Assembly: GCA_963751355.1 (NCBI GenBank)
Contig: CAVVVS010000080.1
Span: 1 to 64,000, forward strand
Source of the DNA: CAVVVS01 sp963751355
GTDB lineage: Bacteria; Bacteroidota; Ignavibacteria; Ignavibacteriales; Ignavibacteriaceae
Reading direction: 5' to 3'
DNA length: 64,000 nucleotides
Part shown: positions 1-9,119 of the stretch, in pieces
Position numbering within the stretch: the stretch's first letter is position 1
Layout of the letters: every line of letters starts with the position of its first letter
Program-made: the position numbers and the translations under genes
The notes under the pieces: model-generated
What the model was told of the DNA's origin: nothing
Database searches by the model: none
Seen by the model: only the letters and a program-made list of their open reading frames with translations

Positions 1-515
1 TCTTTACTCAAATTAGGTCTGTCATAAGGGGGATGATTTTCCCGGGTGATCATAATAATATTGCCTTGGAAACCTGCTTCCCTCATCGCCTGTGCTGCAG
101 CATTTCCAGAAACTCCTGCTCCAAGTATTACAAATGTACTATTATCTGCTTTTGTATCTTTTTCAGCCATTTCAGGCTCCCTGCTGAATTCAAGTTCTTC
201 CGGTAGGCTTGCAATAACATTTTCATTTTCGATTCTAACTTCATAATTTGGCAGTGAATCTCTTGCCGGTGGTTCAATCATATTACCGTTTTTTGCATTG
301 AAGCATGCATGGTGCCAGGGACAAACTATCCTGTCGCCGTTTAACACTCCGTCAGCCAGAGGAGCACCGTAATGTGTGCAGTGAGCACTATGAGCATAAA
401 ATTTATCGTCAATTTTGCAAAGAAGAATTGACTTCCCCTCTCCAAGAGAAATTTCTTTCATTTCTCCGTTTTTAAGATCTTTAATTTTAGCTATAACTTT
501 ATCTTGCAGTATCAT
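1..515 (-). CDS. Rieske/FAD-NAD(P) oxidoreductase (AIFL-like), C-terminus cut by window edge
   Basis: The frame starts at ATG 515-513 and runs leftwards off the window, so only about 171 N-terminal residues are visible. Residues 1-105 form a Rieske [2Fe-2S] domain with both ligand pairs, C46-T-H48 and C65-P-W-H68. After a linker, a Rossmann FAD-binding start follows (VILGAGVSGNAAA, G132/G134/G137), then a PPYDRPNLSK stretch typical of the pyridine nucleotide-disulphide reductase fold. This domain order is that of the Rieske-containing apoptosis-inducing-factor-like or ferredoxin-reductase-like family, which moves electrons between NAD(P)H and a partner redox protein. No partner gene is visible. 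The identity of the family is clear; substrate and electron acceptor are unknown. Confidence 0.85.
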   Translation of the reverse strand, partial: MILQDKVIAKIKDLKNGEMKEISLGEGKSILLCKIDDKFYAHSAHCTHYGAPLADGVLNGDRIVCPWHHACFNAKNGNMIEPPARDSLPNYEVRIENENVIASLPEELEFSREPEMAEKDTKADNSTFVILGAGVSGNAAAQAMREAGFQGNIIMITRENHPPYDRPNLSK

Positions 516-606
516 TGAATCACTCCTTTATTATATTTATAGTGATTACACTTGCTTGTTAAAAACTATTTGGTGTTTAGACAATATTCAACAGCAGTAA
601 GAAAAT

Positions 607-729
607 TTAGGCTAAACTAACTATTCTTACAGCTTCTCTTACCATTTGATTAGAGTGGTTCCCTTCATTATCGTACCAACTCATTACCTGCAGCAAAACG
701 CCGTCAACAATTTTTGTAATAAAAATTTC
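607..729 (-). pseudogene. C-terminal remnant of a glyceraldehyde-3-phosphate dehydrogenase
   Basis: On the minus strand between the Rieske gene and the aldo/keto reductase, a 40-codon open stretch ends at TAA 609-607. It reads ...KIVDGVLLQVMSWYDNEG, then ..NQMVREAVRIVSLA. The SWYDNE block followed by a polar helix is the conserved C-terminal end of GAPDH. The frame is closed by a stop immediately upstream (732-730), there is no start codon, and no catalytic or NAD-binding part is present. I read it as the surviving tail of a deleted gap gene. The match is from memory of the family motif, not from a search. Confidence 0.6.
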
Positions 730-778
730 TTAATCAACTAATTTACTTCGTTTACAATATTTTTCGCCGTTTAATTTG

Positions 779-1759
779 CTATTCAGACGGAGCCATGAAT
801 TCAGAATCTATCTTATCGGAAATGGTTAAGTTAATAATATTGTTGATGCCTATCCGCGATATATTTTCAAGTTTCCAGCCCCAAACACCGTCAACAGGTT
901 CAATCTGTTCCGGATGACGTGCACCCCACAGAGCAGCGTCCGCACCTTGATCCAAAGCCCATCTTACCGCAAGCTGAACCATCTCCTTATGGTAAGTATC
1001 CGAAGCAAGTTTCTTCAATTTTTCCACTGCTTCAAGATATTGATCATAGAGCGGCTGTTGAAATTTTGGATCTTGTTTTCTTAAATCGTCACCTTCAAAC
1101 TTTGTATCCTGACTCATCCTGCCGGATAATAATCCTCTGCACAATGAACCATACGTAATGGTTTTTATTTTGTTTTCATTGCAGTAAGGTAAAATTTCAT
1201 CTTCAATATCTCTTTCAAACATATTGTAAGGAGGTTGTAAAGTATGGACGGGGGCAGCTTTTCTAAATTCATCTATTTGTTTTGTAGAGAAATTACTTAA
1301 TCCAATGGCTTTTATTTTACCGCTTTCCAATATTTTGTTCATTGCTTCGGCAGTTTCTTCAACCGGTACTTTGGGATCAGGCCAATGAACCTGATATATA
1401 TCTATATAATCTGTTTGAAGCCTTCTTAAAGATTCATCAATCTCCTGAAGAATTTTTTCTTTTGATGCATCACGAAATACTTCACCGTCTTTCCAACTAA
1501 TTCCTGTTTTAGTGGCAATTACTATTTTATCCCTGCTGCCGGATTCTTTTACAGCTTTCCCGACAATCTCTTCGGATTTTCCAAAACCGTAAGCAGGTGC
1601 AGTGTCAATTAAATTTATACCACTATCAAGTGCTTTATGAATTGTTTTAATTGATTCATTCTCATCGGTTCCGCCCCACATCCAGCCGCCGATAGCCCAT
1701 GTACCTAAACCTACGCGTGAAATTTCTAATTCAATATTTTTAATTTTTATTTTTTCCAT
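779..1759 (-). CDS. Aldo/keto reductase
   Basis: A 326-aa soluble protein of normal family length. It shows the TIM-barrel AKR signatures: the N-terminal GLGTWAIGG segment, and the catalytic tetrad as D52, Y57 (DTAPAYGFG), K84 (IVIATKTG) and H125 (YQVHWPD). It should reduce aldehydes or ketones with NAD(P)H, or act on sugars, in the cytoplasm. The sequence resembles the bacterial YajO/IolS-like branch, but the substrate cannot be told. It lies downstream of the sugar ABC importer genes on the same strand, with about 420 bp between them, so co-transcription is uncertain. No signal peptide is seen. Confidence 0.9.
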   Translation of the reverse strand: MEKIKIKNIELEISRVGLGTWAIGGWMWGGTDENESIKTIHKALDSGINLIDTAPAYGFGKSEEIVGKAVKESGSRDKIVIATKTGISWKDGEVFRDASKEKILQEIDESLRRLQTDYIDIYQVHWPDPKVPVEETAEAMNKILESGKIKAIGLSNFSTKQIDEFRKAAPVHTLQPPYNMFERDIEDEILPYCNENKIKTITYGSLCRGLLSGRMSQDTKFEGDDLRKQDPKFQQPLYDQYLEAVEKLKKLASDTYHKEMVQLAVRWALDQGADAALWGARHPEQIEPVDGVWGWKLENISRIGINNIINLTISDKIDSEFMAPSE

Positions 1760-2181
1760 TTAATCTTTATCCCTTTCGGTTTTACATGATTAATTTAGCA
1801 TTCATATTATAAATGAGTGACCTTAGAAAGTGTTAGACTATTAAACAACATTTATATTTAATATCCAAGATTTGCCGGTATTAAAATTTTAGTTGACCCT
1901 CCCTTGACTAATTTAATAATAAGAAATTTTTGTCACACTTTAGTGATAAGTATCAATTGATTGTTTAAGTATCTTTTAGTTAACACTATGCGGAAAAAAA
2001 TCTCAATCATAATATTACCATCTTCTTATTCCGATTAAGACAATTTATGATAGGTGATTTGAATAGATATTAATAATCCTAAATATATATCTTAAGATAA
2101 ATAACGTTTAAAGCAACTTAATTCCTAAAAAAGTTATTATAGTAAATGGGAATGAATAATACTAGCGGTAATAATATCTAC
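1760..2181. other. Intergenic, no gene seen
   Basis: AT-rich gap between the aldo/keto reductase and the ABC permease. Only very short frames are present, for example a 16-codon ATG frame near 1988, with no family resemblance. It probably holds the promoter of the reductase gene, but I cannot point to a convincing site. Confidence 0.5.
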
Positions 2182-3012
2182 TCAACCTTTAACGGAACCT
2201 TCCGTAATACCTTGAATGATAAACCTTTGGAAGAGAGCTATAAGGATAATTACCGGCAACGTTGCAACTACAGCGGCAGCCATGATATATCCCCAAGGAA
2301 TTTGACCATGTAATCCCTCAAAAAGTGCAATGCCCACAGGAATGGTTCGCGCATGATAGTCGATAGTAAACATTAATGCAAAAAGAAACTCATTGAATGA
2401 ATATATAAAAACGAGCATAAAAGTAGAAAATGCTCCCGGCAATGCAATCGGGAAAATTATCTTGCTGAGGATTTGAAATCTGCTTGCACCGTCAACCAGT
2501 GCAGCTTTATCGAGATCAGTGGAAATTTGAGAAAAGTGACTGAGCATAATCCAGAGTGCTAAGGGCAGGCCGAGAGTGATATATGGAAAAATTAGTGCAG
2601 GATAAGTGTTTATCCAGCCAAGTCCGGTAAGTAATTTAAATAAATACCCTACTATACTTATTTGCGGAAACATCGAAAAACCGAGTAATGCCATCGGAAT
2701 AAATATTTTTCCCGGGAAATTCATCCTTGTAATAGAATATGCGGACAGTCCCGCAAAGAATGTAGCAAAGAATGCAGATAAAAAGGAAATAGCTAAACTA
2801 TTTTTTAAGTAAGCTAGAAGATGTACCGATTGATTGGTAAGTATTTGGATAAAGTTATCGAGAGTAAAAATAAATTTTACTTGAGGAGAGAGAAAATCCG
2901 GATGCTTGCTGACTGAAACAATTATCATCCAGATAAAAGGTGCAATACAGAAAATAAGCATGAAAGCAGCACCGCTATAAATTAATATTTTCTTTAATTT
3001 CTTCTCTCTCAT
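2182..3012 (-). CDS. Sugar ABC transporter permease, MalG/UgpE type
   Basis: A 276-aa inner-membrane protein with about six hydrophobic segments. The cytoplasmic EAA loop lies at residues 168-188 (KAALVDGASRFQILSKI), where a permease docks on the ATPase. This places it in the CUT1 family of carbohydrate importers. It overlaps the upstream permease gene by 4 bp (ATGA-type overlap), so the two should be translationally coupled and form a heterodimer. It is the last of three importer genes; no ATPase gene follows. The sugar is unknown. Confidence 0.9.
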   Translation of the reverse strand: MREKKLKKILIYSGAAFMLIFCIAPFIWMIIVSVSKHPDFLSPQVKFIFTLDNFIQILTNQSVHLLAYLKNSLAISFLSAFFATFFAGLSAYSITRMNFPGKIFIPMALLGFSMFPQISIVGYLFKLLTGLGWINTYPALIFPYITLGLPLALWIMLSHFSQISTDLDKAALVDGASRFQILSKIIFPIALPGAFSTFMLVFIYSFNEFLFALMFTIDYHARTIPVGIALFEGLHGQIPWGYIMAAAVVATLPVIILIALFQRFIIQGITEGSVKG

Positions 3013-3902
3013 TTTATCACCTCGGTGAATCTGCCGAATTTCAAATACATCACTGCTAAACCTGAAGCGACAAGAAATACGACTACGGAGATTGCGGAAC
3101 CGTATCCGAAGTCGCCGGTTAAATAATATTTGAATGCATAAAGTGAAATAGAAGTTGTGCTGCCTCCTGGTCCTCCGCCGGTGAGTACATATATTAAATC
3201 AAATATCCTTACAGCATCAATTGTGCGGAAAAGAAGTGCAACTATGATTACGGGTTTCAAAAGGGGGAGAGTAATCTTAAAAAATCTTTGCATAAAGGTG
3301 GTACCGTCTATCATTGCCTGTTCGTACAGTTGCTTTGGAATAGTTGTTAATCCTGCAAGTAAAATTATGGTCATGAAGGGAGTTGTTTTCCATACATCAC
3401 TAATGACGATAGAGAAGAATGCCCCTATAGAAGAGCCCAGCCAATTTACAGGTGAAGCAGAAATTCCTAAATATATTGCCAGGAAATTAAATACACCGTA
3501 CTCGAAGTTATAAATTAATTCCCATATTCTGGCGGATATTGCAATGGGAATTGCCCAGGGAATAAGAATTGCTACCCGTAAAAAGCCGCGCCCAGGGAAA
3601 GTTTCATTTAAGATAAGCGCGAATATCATCCCCAAAATTAATTCAAGCATGACCGAAACGGCTACAAAAAGTACGGTAAATTGTACCGATTGCCAGAAAT
3701 GAATATCTTTAAATAAGCGCTCATAATTTTCTAATCCCAAAAATTTACCCGGCATGAAAGTAACATCACGGAAGAAACCGGTAACCAATGTTCCCACAAC
3801 CGGAACAAAGACAAACAACAAAGTTATTATAATCAATGGTGAGTTGAATAAATATGCCTGCCAGGTCTCTTTGCGGGTATATTTTTTATTACTTGCTGCC
3901 AT
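3009..3902 (-). CDS. Sugar ABC transporter permease, MalF/UgpA type
   Basis: A 297-aa membrane protein with an N-terminal cytoplasmic stretch and about six transmembrane segments. Its EAA loop is at residues 194-213 (EQAMIDGTTFMQRFFKITLP). The length and the missing large periplasmic loop fit the short UgpA/LacF-like members rather than E. coli MalF. It overlaps the preceding substrate-binding gene by 14 bp and the following permease by 4 bp, which shows a tight operon. Together the two permeases form the channel of a CUT1 carbohydrate importer. Confidence 0.9.
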   Translation of the reverse strand: MAASNKKYTRKETWQAYLFNSPLIIITLLFVFVPVVGTLVTGFFRDVTFMPGKFLGLENYERLFKDIHFWQSVQFTVLFVAVSVMLELILGMIFALILNETFPGRGFLRVAILIPWAIPIAISARIWELIYNFEYGVFNFLAIYLGISASPVNWLGSSIGAFFSIVISDVWKTTPFMTIILLAGLTTIPKQLYEQAMIDGTTFMQRFFKITLPLLKPVIIVALLFRTIDAVRIFDLIYVLTGGGPGGSTTSISLYAFKYYLTGDFGYGSAISVVVFLVASGLAVMYLKFGRFTEVIK

Positions 3903-5175
3903 AGACTTTTTCTATTTCATCTATTTGACTCTGCATGTTTTTTAATGCCAGCCGCGGTGAAATTTTTCCGGCTAAACAATCATTAACATAACGTTGAATA
4001 ATATCCGAAACTTGACCGTAATACGGAACCGTAGGTCTTGCCACGGTACGTTTGAAAACATAATACAGCTCTTTTACCTGCGGTGCATCGGCAAGCACTT
4101 GTTTATCGCTGTATACATCTTTCCTTCCCGGGTTCCAGCCAACTTTTAATATTAATTGCTTTTGCCCTTGGTATGATGTTATAAATTTTATAAACTCCCA
4201 TGCTTTTTTCTTTTCATCAGAGTAGCGTGAAATGCCGATATGCCAACCGCCTAATGTTGAAACCGAACTGTCTCCTTTAAAGTGGGGAAGGATTGTTAAT
4301 CCTATTTTACCTTTCACAGCAGAACCTTCAGCTTGATGAAGATTCCATGCATAAGTCCAGTTTCTCTCAAACAATGCGTTACCCCTCTGGAATGATCGTC
4401 TTACATCTTCTTCCTTCATTTCGGTGTATGTGCTCAGAGGTGATATTTTATATTTGCGGATTAAATCCTGCATAAACTGTAATGCTTGTATGTTACTTTT
4501 TCTATACACATTAATCTTCCCGTTTTGCATTATTCCTCCGCCGTGGGAGGAAATGAATTCCAGGAAATCACAAACAAGTCCCTCGTACTGCGCACCCTGC
4601 CAGAGAAAACCGTTGAAATTCGGGTTGTTTTTTCGCTCAGCTTTTTGGATCTTTGCCGCTTCTTCAACAAGTTGTCTCCATGTTTTGGGCGGACCGGTAT
4701 AACCGAATTGTTTTAGTAAATCTTTGCGGTAATAGAGTAATGCGACATCTATGAAGACTGGCAGAGCGTATAATTTACCTTTGTACTTATCCACCGAGTT
4801 TATTATTCCGTGGAAGAATTGGTTTAATTGAAAATCGTTGTCTTTTACAAATGTGTCTAAAGAATGCAGCCATCCGGATGCCGCAAATTGGTTAAGCCAA
4901 ACCACATCCATCAGAAATAAATCAGGATTAGGCTGCTTAGCTTCCAGTGATATTACTAAGCTCTGCCGTCGCTGATCACTGTATGTAGGCTGCCTTACAA
5001 GCTGAAGATTATAACCTGTTTTTTTGTTGAAATCATTAATAATCTGCTGCCAGTAATCGAGCTCACGGGGAGAACCGCCTATCCATATTGTAAATTGTTT
5101 ATCACGGCTCCCGCACTGTAGGCTTGTCAAAACCAACATGAAAATTATTAACCATTTAAAACACTTTATACACAT
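3889..5175 (-). CDS. Extracellular solute-binding lipoprotein, family 1 (sugar importer)
   Basis: A 428-aa protein with a hydrophobic N-terminal signal followed by SLQC (Cys21). I read this as a somewhat weak lipobox, so the protein is probably membrane-anchored. The mature part starts FTIWIGGSPRELDYWQQ and has the two-lobe layout and Trp/Tyr-rich cleft residues (LFLMDVVWLNQFAASGWL, NRT-like ERNWTYAWN) of MalE/UgpB-like binding proteins. It heads the three-gene importer operon and would deliver an oligosaccharide or polyol to the two permeases. No ATPase is encoded here, so a shared MsmX/UgpC-like ATPase elsewhere is expected. The ligand cannot be inferred. Confidence 0.9.
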   Translation of the reverse strand: MCIKCFKWLIIFMLVLTSLQCGSRDKQFTIWIGGSPRELDYWQQIINDFNKKTGYNLQLVRQPTYSDQRRQSLVISLEAKQPNPDLFLMDVVWLNQFAASGWLHSLDTFVKDNDFQLNQFFHGIINSVDKYKGKLYALPVFIDVALLYYRKDLLKQFGYTGPPKTWRQLVEEAAKIQKAERKNNPNFNGFLWQGAQYEGLVCDFLEFISSHGGGIMQNGKINVYRKSNIQALQFMQDLIRKYKISPLSTYTEMKEEDVRRSFQRGNALFERNWTYAWNLHQAEGSAVKGKIGLTILPHFKGDSSVSTLGGWHIGISRYSDEKKKAWEFIKFITSYQGQKQLILKVGWNPGRKDVYSDKQVLADAPQVKELYYVFKRTVARPTVPYYGQVSDIIQRYVNDCLAGKISPRLALKNMQSQIDEIEKVYGSK

Positions 5176-5510
5176 TCAGTCAAATTTTTTATAAGAGATA
5201 ATTGGATTATTTTAATTATAATTCAGGTTATTTTTTTAAAGTATATAATATTACTCCAAAAAAATAATTTAGTAATTCTTATCTTTATTAAATGTGCTCT
5301 GCTTAAAAATTATTAACCGGGATATTAAATTGTCATCATAAGAACTATACAGTGATTTTCTAATATTCATCCGACTATAAAAAGCACTAGGAGTTCACCA
5401 AATGTACAATTAATATGCTGTTCAAAATTAAATACATAAAGGTGTAAGATTTATTCAGCAGTATTTTTAATTTTACATATAAAGGCTGCGTTCAAATTAT
5501 CTCAGTAAAT
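5176..5510. other. Intergenic, upstream of the sugar importer operon
   Basis: AT-rich gap that must hold the promoter of the importer operon (reading left). I saw no gene, no clear operator palindrome and no terminator for sodC's neighbour. Confidence 0.4.
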
Positions 5511-6080
5511 TTATTCTGATTCTGCAATGCCTATGACTCCGCAAGCTACGCGGGGTCCTGCATTACCGGACGGCTGTGATTTCAAATCATCCGCGTTTGC
5601 ATGTACTACTACGGCGTGACCGATAATATTATGAGTACCTTGGAACGCAATCAGATTATCTACCAATTCGATATGTGCTTTCCCATTTTTATCGGCAGTA
5701 ATATTTCCCATATCACCCACATGTCTTGGAACATCAAGTGGACCTGCATGTTTTACACTATCAGGATTAAAATGTCCGCCTGCAGATGATCCGTTAGCGG
5801 CACTGCAATCGCCGTATTCATGTATATGAAAACCATGTGCCCCCGGTGTTAGTCCTTCAAGATCGGCAACTACTTTTATCCCGTTCTCCGTTTTTGTAAA
5901 TGTAACAATTCCGTGAACATTATTTCCTTTGGTTGGAGTAATAACAGCAACGGCTTTTTTAATTACCGGCATATTTATTTTTATAGGATGTTTTACACCA
6001 GTTTGTTGGGCATTTGTAGTACCTGTTAAAGATAATATTATCATACAAATAATAGATAGGAATGGAGTTTTTTTATTCAT
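5511..6080 (-). CDS. sodC: Superoxide dismutase [Cu-Zn], exported
   Basis: A 189-aa protein with a cleavable signal peptide (hydrophobic residues 7-20, likely cut after TTNA). All metal ligands are in place: H85 and H87 in GFHIHEYGDC, bridging H103 (GGHFNP), H111, H120, D123 and H160. The structural disulphide pair C92/C180 and the active-site Arg177 (PRVACGVIG) are present. It should convert superoxide to hydrogen peroxide and oxygen in the periplasm. It appears to be a single-gene unit on the minus strand. The family assignment is firm, and nothing about the protein is truncated. Confidence 0.96.
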   Translation of the reverse strand: MNKKTPFLSIICMIILSLTGTTNAQQTGVKHPIKINMPVIKKAVAVITPTKGNNVHGIVTFTKTENGIKVVADLEGLTPGAHGFHIHEYGDCSAANGSSAGGHFNPDSVKHAGPLDVPRHVGDMGNITADKNGKAHIELVDNLIAFQGTHNIIGHAVVVHANADDLKSQPSGNAGPRVACGVIGIAESE

Positions 6081-6382
6081 GGCATGTCTCCTCTTTTTGT
6101 GTGATTGATCAATTTAGACGGGATTATCGAAAATCATTTTATTGATTTATTAATAAGATAGAATAATTATAGACAAATGAAAGTAGATGGTTTGCAAAAT
6201 TATCCCCTTAATTATAAATTGAATTTTTAATAGACGAACTGCCTAATAAATTTTATGTAAAGTAACGTACACTCAAAAATATTTTTGATTTGAAGGAAGA
6301 CCAGCTCTTGATTTTAAAAATGAAAATCGGCAGTATCAGATGAATTAAAAATATTATTTGGGATGCTATGCTTCTTATTTGT
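6081..6382. other. Intergenic, no gene seen
   Basis: About 300 bp between sodC and the molybdenum hydroxylase genes, all on the minus strand. It should contain the sodC promoter. No hairpin with a T-run or recognisable coding remnant was found. Confidence 0.4.
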
Positions 6383-8539
6383 TCACCCCTTCTTCAATGC
6401 TGCAAGCACTCGTTCCGGAGTCATCGGCTGCTGTGTTATACGCGCTCCGCAGGCATCATAGATGGCATTTGCAATTGCCCCTCCCATCGTGACTATTGCA
6501 GGCTCGCCACCGCCTTGGGGATCGGAATTTTTATTATCTATAATATAAGTTTCAATTTCGGGCAGCCATGAAAAACGGGGAATCTCATAAGTATCAAAAT
6601 TTAAGTCAAAAATTTCACCGTTCTTAAAATGTAAATCTTCTTTTAACGCATAACCCAATCCCATAGTAATACAGCCTTCCATCTGGATTTTTGCTCCCTC
6701 AGGATTTATTGCCAATCCCATATCCTGCGCGCACACGACTCTCTTTACCTGAACATGTCCGCTGTTTTTATCAACTTCAACTTCGGCGATTGTGGCTACG
6801 GATGTACCGGCATCTATTCCGCAGGCAATTCCACCACCTCTGTCGTTTTGTTTTTTAAAAGATTGCCAGCCAAATTTATCGGCAGCGGTTTTTAATACAC
6901 GAGTCATTTTTTCATCTTTTAAATTCTTTAAACGAAATTCAAGAGGATCGATTCCTGCTTTTGCAGCCATAATTTCAATTTGTGATTCCCTTGCAAATGT
7001 GTTTGTGTTATTTGCGGGTGCGCGCCACGCACCGGTTGCAAATGGATGAGCATTTGAATCTCCCCAACCTGAACCGGAAGATTTTGTCCGGTGATTTGGA
7101 ATATTATAAAACTGCTTCGAACCTCTTTCACCTGCATAAAAAACATGATAATCCCAGAAACTTATTTTTCCGCTTTTTGTAATTCCGGATTTTATTTTAA
7201 CAACAGCCGCCGGTCTGAATGAATCTTCAAAAAATTCATCTTCTCTTGTCCATGCAACTTGAACGGGAACTCCGCTTAGTTTTGCGAGTTTTGCGGCTTC
7301 AATAACCTGATCATGTCTTGTTTTTCCTCCGAAACCTCCGCCGACAAAAGGAGTAATTACATGAACATTCTTTGAAGAAATTCCAAGCTCTTTAGCAACT
7401 TCATCTTTTGCTCTGAAAGGTGCTTGAGTAGAAGCCCAAACCGTGGCTTTGTTTCCGTCAATTTTTACAATTGCTGTGTGCGGTTCCATTGGCGCATGAG
7501 CTTTGTAACCGTCGTAATAAGTTTCATCTATTACCGTGGATGATTCTTTTTCGCCTTCCTTCAAATTTCCATCTTCAGTAAGAACTTCTCCGGCAGGAGC
7601 AATTTTCAAGAGATGCTCAAAAATTGTTTTGTCCGTTATACCGGATTTAGGTTTATCGTATTTGGCTTTCACTTTTTGAATTGCAAGTTCTGCTGCATCA
7701 GGATATTTATGTAATGCAGCAATAAATTCTCCATCACGAATTATCCGTATACCTTCAATTTTTGAAGCATCGGAGAGATCGTAATGTAATAATTTTGCTC
7801 CATGGGCAGGTGGTCGTAATATTTTAGCATACATCATCCCGGGTAGTTGAATATCACCGGTGTATTTTGCTTTTCCGGTTACTTTTTCTTCTGCATCTCT
7901 GCGCTTAAAGGATTTACCCATAATCTTAAATTCAGATGGCTTTTTAACTTTTACATCCTCTTTAACGCTTCGCTCAATTCGTTTGCCTTTAGTTAACCGC
8001 CCGTATGAAATCCGTTTGCTCTTGTTTCGTTTGTCGTAAACAAAACCGTTCCGGGTAGCTAAGTATTTTTCAGGAATTTTAAAATGATCCGAAGCCAGTT
8101 GAATCAGCACACGTCTTCCTTCTGCTCCAGCTTTCCGAAGCGGGGGACCGAAAAATCGTGTACTCATAGATCCGAATGTTCCCATATCCCAGGGACAAAG
8201 ATCGGTATCGCCCATTACTATACTTACCGCATCAAGCGAAACATCCAGTTCATCGGCAAGCATTTGCGGAAGCGATGTAATAACACCTTGTCCCATTTCT
8301 ATTTTCCCGGTGTAGCAGGTAACTCTGCCGTCTTCCCCGATTCTTAAAAACGCATTAAAATCTTTCGGCAATCTCTGGAAACTTCTTCCGGTTCTTTCTT
8401 GAGCAAAGACAGAAACATCCCATAAACTAAAAAGAATGAAAATTCCGCTTCCGGCAACTTTCAAAAAACCACGTCTATCCATTTCAAAATCGGAGGGCAC
8501 ACCTTTAAAATTTAATTCTTCAAAATTATCTTCCTTCAT
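6383..8539 (-). CDS. Molybdenum hydroxylase large subunit (xanthine dehydrogenase family, IorB/aldehyde oxidase-like)
   Basis: A 718-aa molybdopterin-binding subunit. The N-terminus carries a twin-arginine signal (MDRRGFLK, R22/R23, then a hydrophobic stretch to about residue 46), so the folded enzyme is exported by Tat. The body shows GGGFGGKTRHD and GAWRAPANN motifs of the Mo-pterin domain. Near the C-terminus is QGGGEPAI, with the Glu that acts as the catalytic base in this family. It starts 1 nt after the 2Fe-2S subunit gene ends, so they form one enzyme. No FAD subunit is encoded, as is known for the isoquinoline-oxidoreductase/periplasmic aldehyde dehydrogenase branch, which passes electrons to cytochromes instead of NAD. 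The substrate is unknown. Confidence 0.9.
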   Translation of the reverse strand: MKEDNFEELNFKGVPSDFEMDRRGFLKVAGSGIFILFSLWDVSVFAQERTGRSFQRLPKDFNAFLRIGEDGRVTCYTGKIEMGQGVITSLPQMLADELDVSLDAVSIVMGDTDLCPWDMGTFGSMSTRFFGPPLRKAGAEGRRVLIQLASDHFKIPEKYLATRNGFVYDKRNKSKRISYGRLTKGKRIERSVKEDVKVKKPSEFKIMGKSFKRRDAEEKVTGKAKYTGDIQLPGMMYAKILRPPAHGAKLLHYDLSDASKIEGIRIIRDGEFIAALHKYPDAAELAIQKVKAKYDKPKSGITDKTIFEHLLKIAPAGEVLTEDGNLKEGEKESSTVIDETYYDGYKAHAPMEPHTAIVKIDGNKATVWASTQAPFRAKDEVAKELGISSKNVHVITPFVGGGFGGKTRHDQVIEAAKLAKLSGVPVQVAWTREDEFFEDSFRPAAVVKIKSGITKSGKISFWDYHVFYAGERGSKQFYNIPNHRTKSSGSGWGDSNAHPFATGAWRAPANNTNTFARESQIEIMAAKAGIDPLEFRLKNLKDEKMTRVLKTAADKFGWQSFKKQNDRGGGIACGIDAGTSVATIAEVEVDKNSGHVQVKRVVCAQDMGLAINPEGAKIQMEGCITMGLGYALKEDLHFKNGEIFDLNFDTYEIPRFSWLPEIETYIIDNKNSDPQGGGEPAIVTMGGAIANAIYDACGARITQQPMTPERVLAALKKG

Positions 8540-8540
8540 C

Positions 8541-9017
8541 TTAGAGGCCTCCCTTCATTTCTTTAGCAGCAGACTGAATCGCTTTTACAATCCGGTTATA
8601 CGCACTGCACCGGCATAAGTTATCTTCCATTCCGTCAATTATATCAGAATAGGAAGGTTTTGGATTTTTTTGTAGAAATGAATATGCATTTAATATCATT
8701 CCCGGTGTGCAGTATCCGCATTGCAATGCATCATGTTCCATAAAAGATTTTTGCAGCGGATGAAGTTTGCCGTTTACAGACAAACCTTCGATAGTAACTA
8801 CTTCCTTGTCTTTTACTTCTTTCATAGATATCTGGCATGATCTTGTTGCTTCGCGGTCGACAAGAACCGTGCAAGCACCGCAAAGACTTTCACCGCATCC
8901 GTATTTTGTTCCGGTTAATTTCAAATCCGTACGTAAAACCCATAAAAGCACCCTATCGGAATCGACGGATATTTTTACGGGTTTCCCGTTAAGTTTGAAT
9001 TGAATTTCTTCGGTCAT
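8541..9017 (-). CDS. Molybdenum hydroxylase 2Fe-2S subunit
   Basis: The frame is open from 9089, but I choose ATG 9017-9015. A strong Shine-Dalgarno (GGAAGGAG) sits just upstream of it, and the protein then begins at the ferredoxin fold (MTEEIQFKLNGKPVKIS), giving 158 aa. Two iron-sulphur clusters are visible: the plant-ferredoxin type (GCGESLCGACTVLVD) and the alpha-helical type (QCGYCTPGM, then NLCRCSAY). It lacks its own signal and would travel with the Tat-tagged large subunit encoded 1 nt downstream. It relays electrons from the molybdenum site. Confidence 0.92.
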   Translation of the reverse strand: MTEEIQFKLNGKPVKISVDSDRVLLWVLRTDLKLTGTKYGCGESLCGACTVLVDREATRSCQISMKEVKDKEVVTIEGLSVNGKLHPLQKSFMEHDALQCGYCTPGMILNAYSFLQKNPKPSYSDIIDGMEDNLCRCSAYNRIVKAIQSAAKEMKGGL

Positions 9018-9119
9018 GGCGGGCTCCTTCCCTGTTTCAGAAATAGTAATAGCAAAATTGAAGCTTGTGAGCAACTTCCCCTTCTTCAAAGCATTATATG
9101 CGGAAATTTAATTAGAAAT

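Noticed and set aside
9018..9089. Longer start for the 2Fe-2S subunit at 9089
   Set aside because: The extra 24 residues are not part of the ferredoxin fold, and the strong Shine-Dalgarno lies before ATG 9017.
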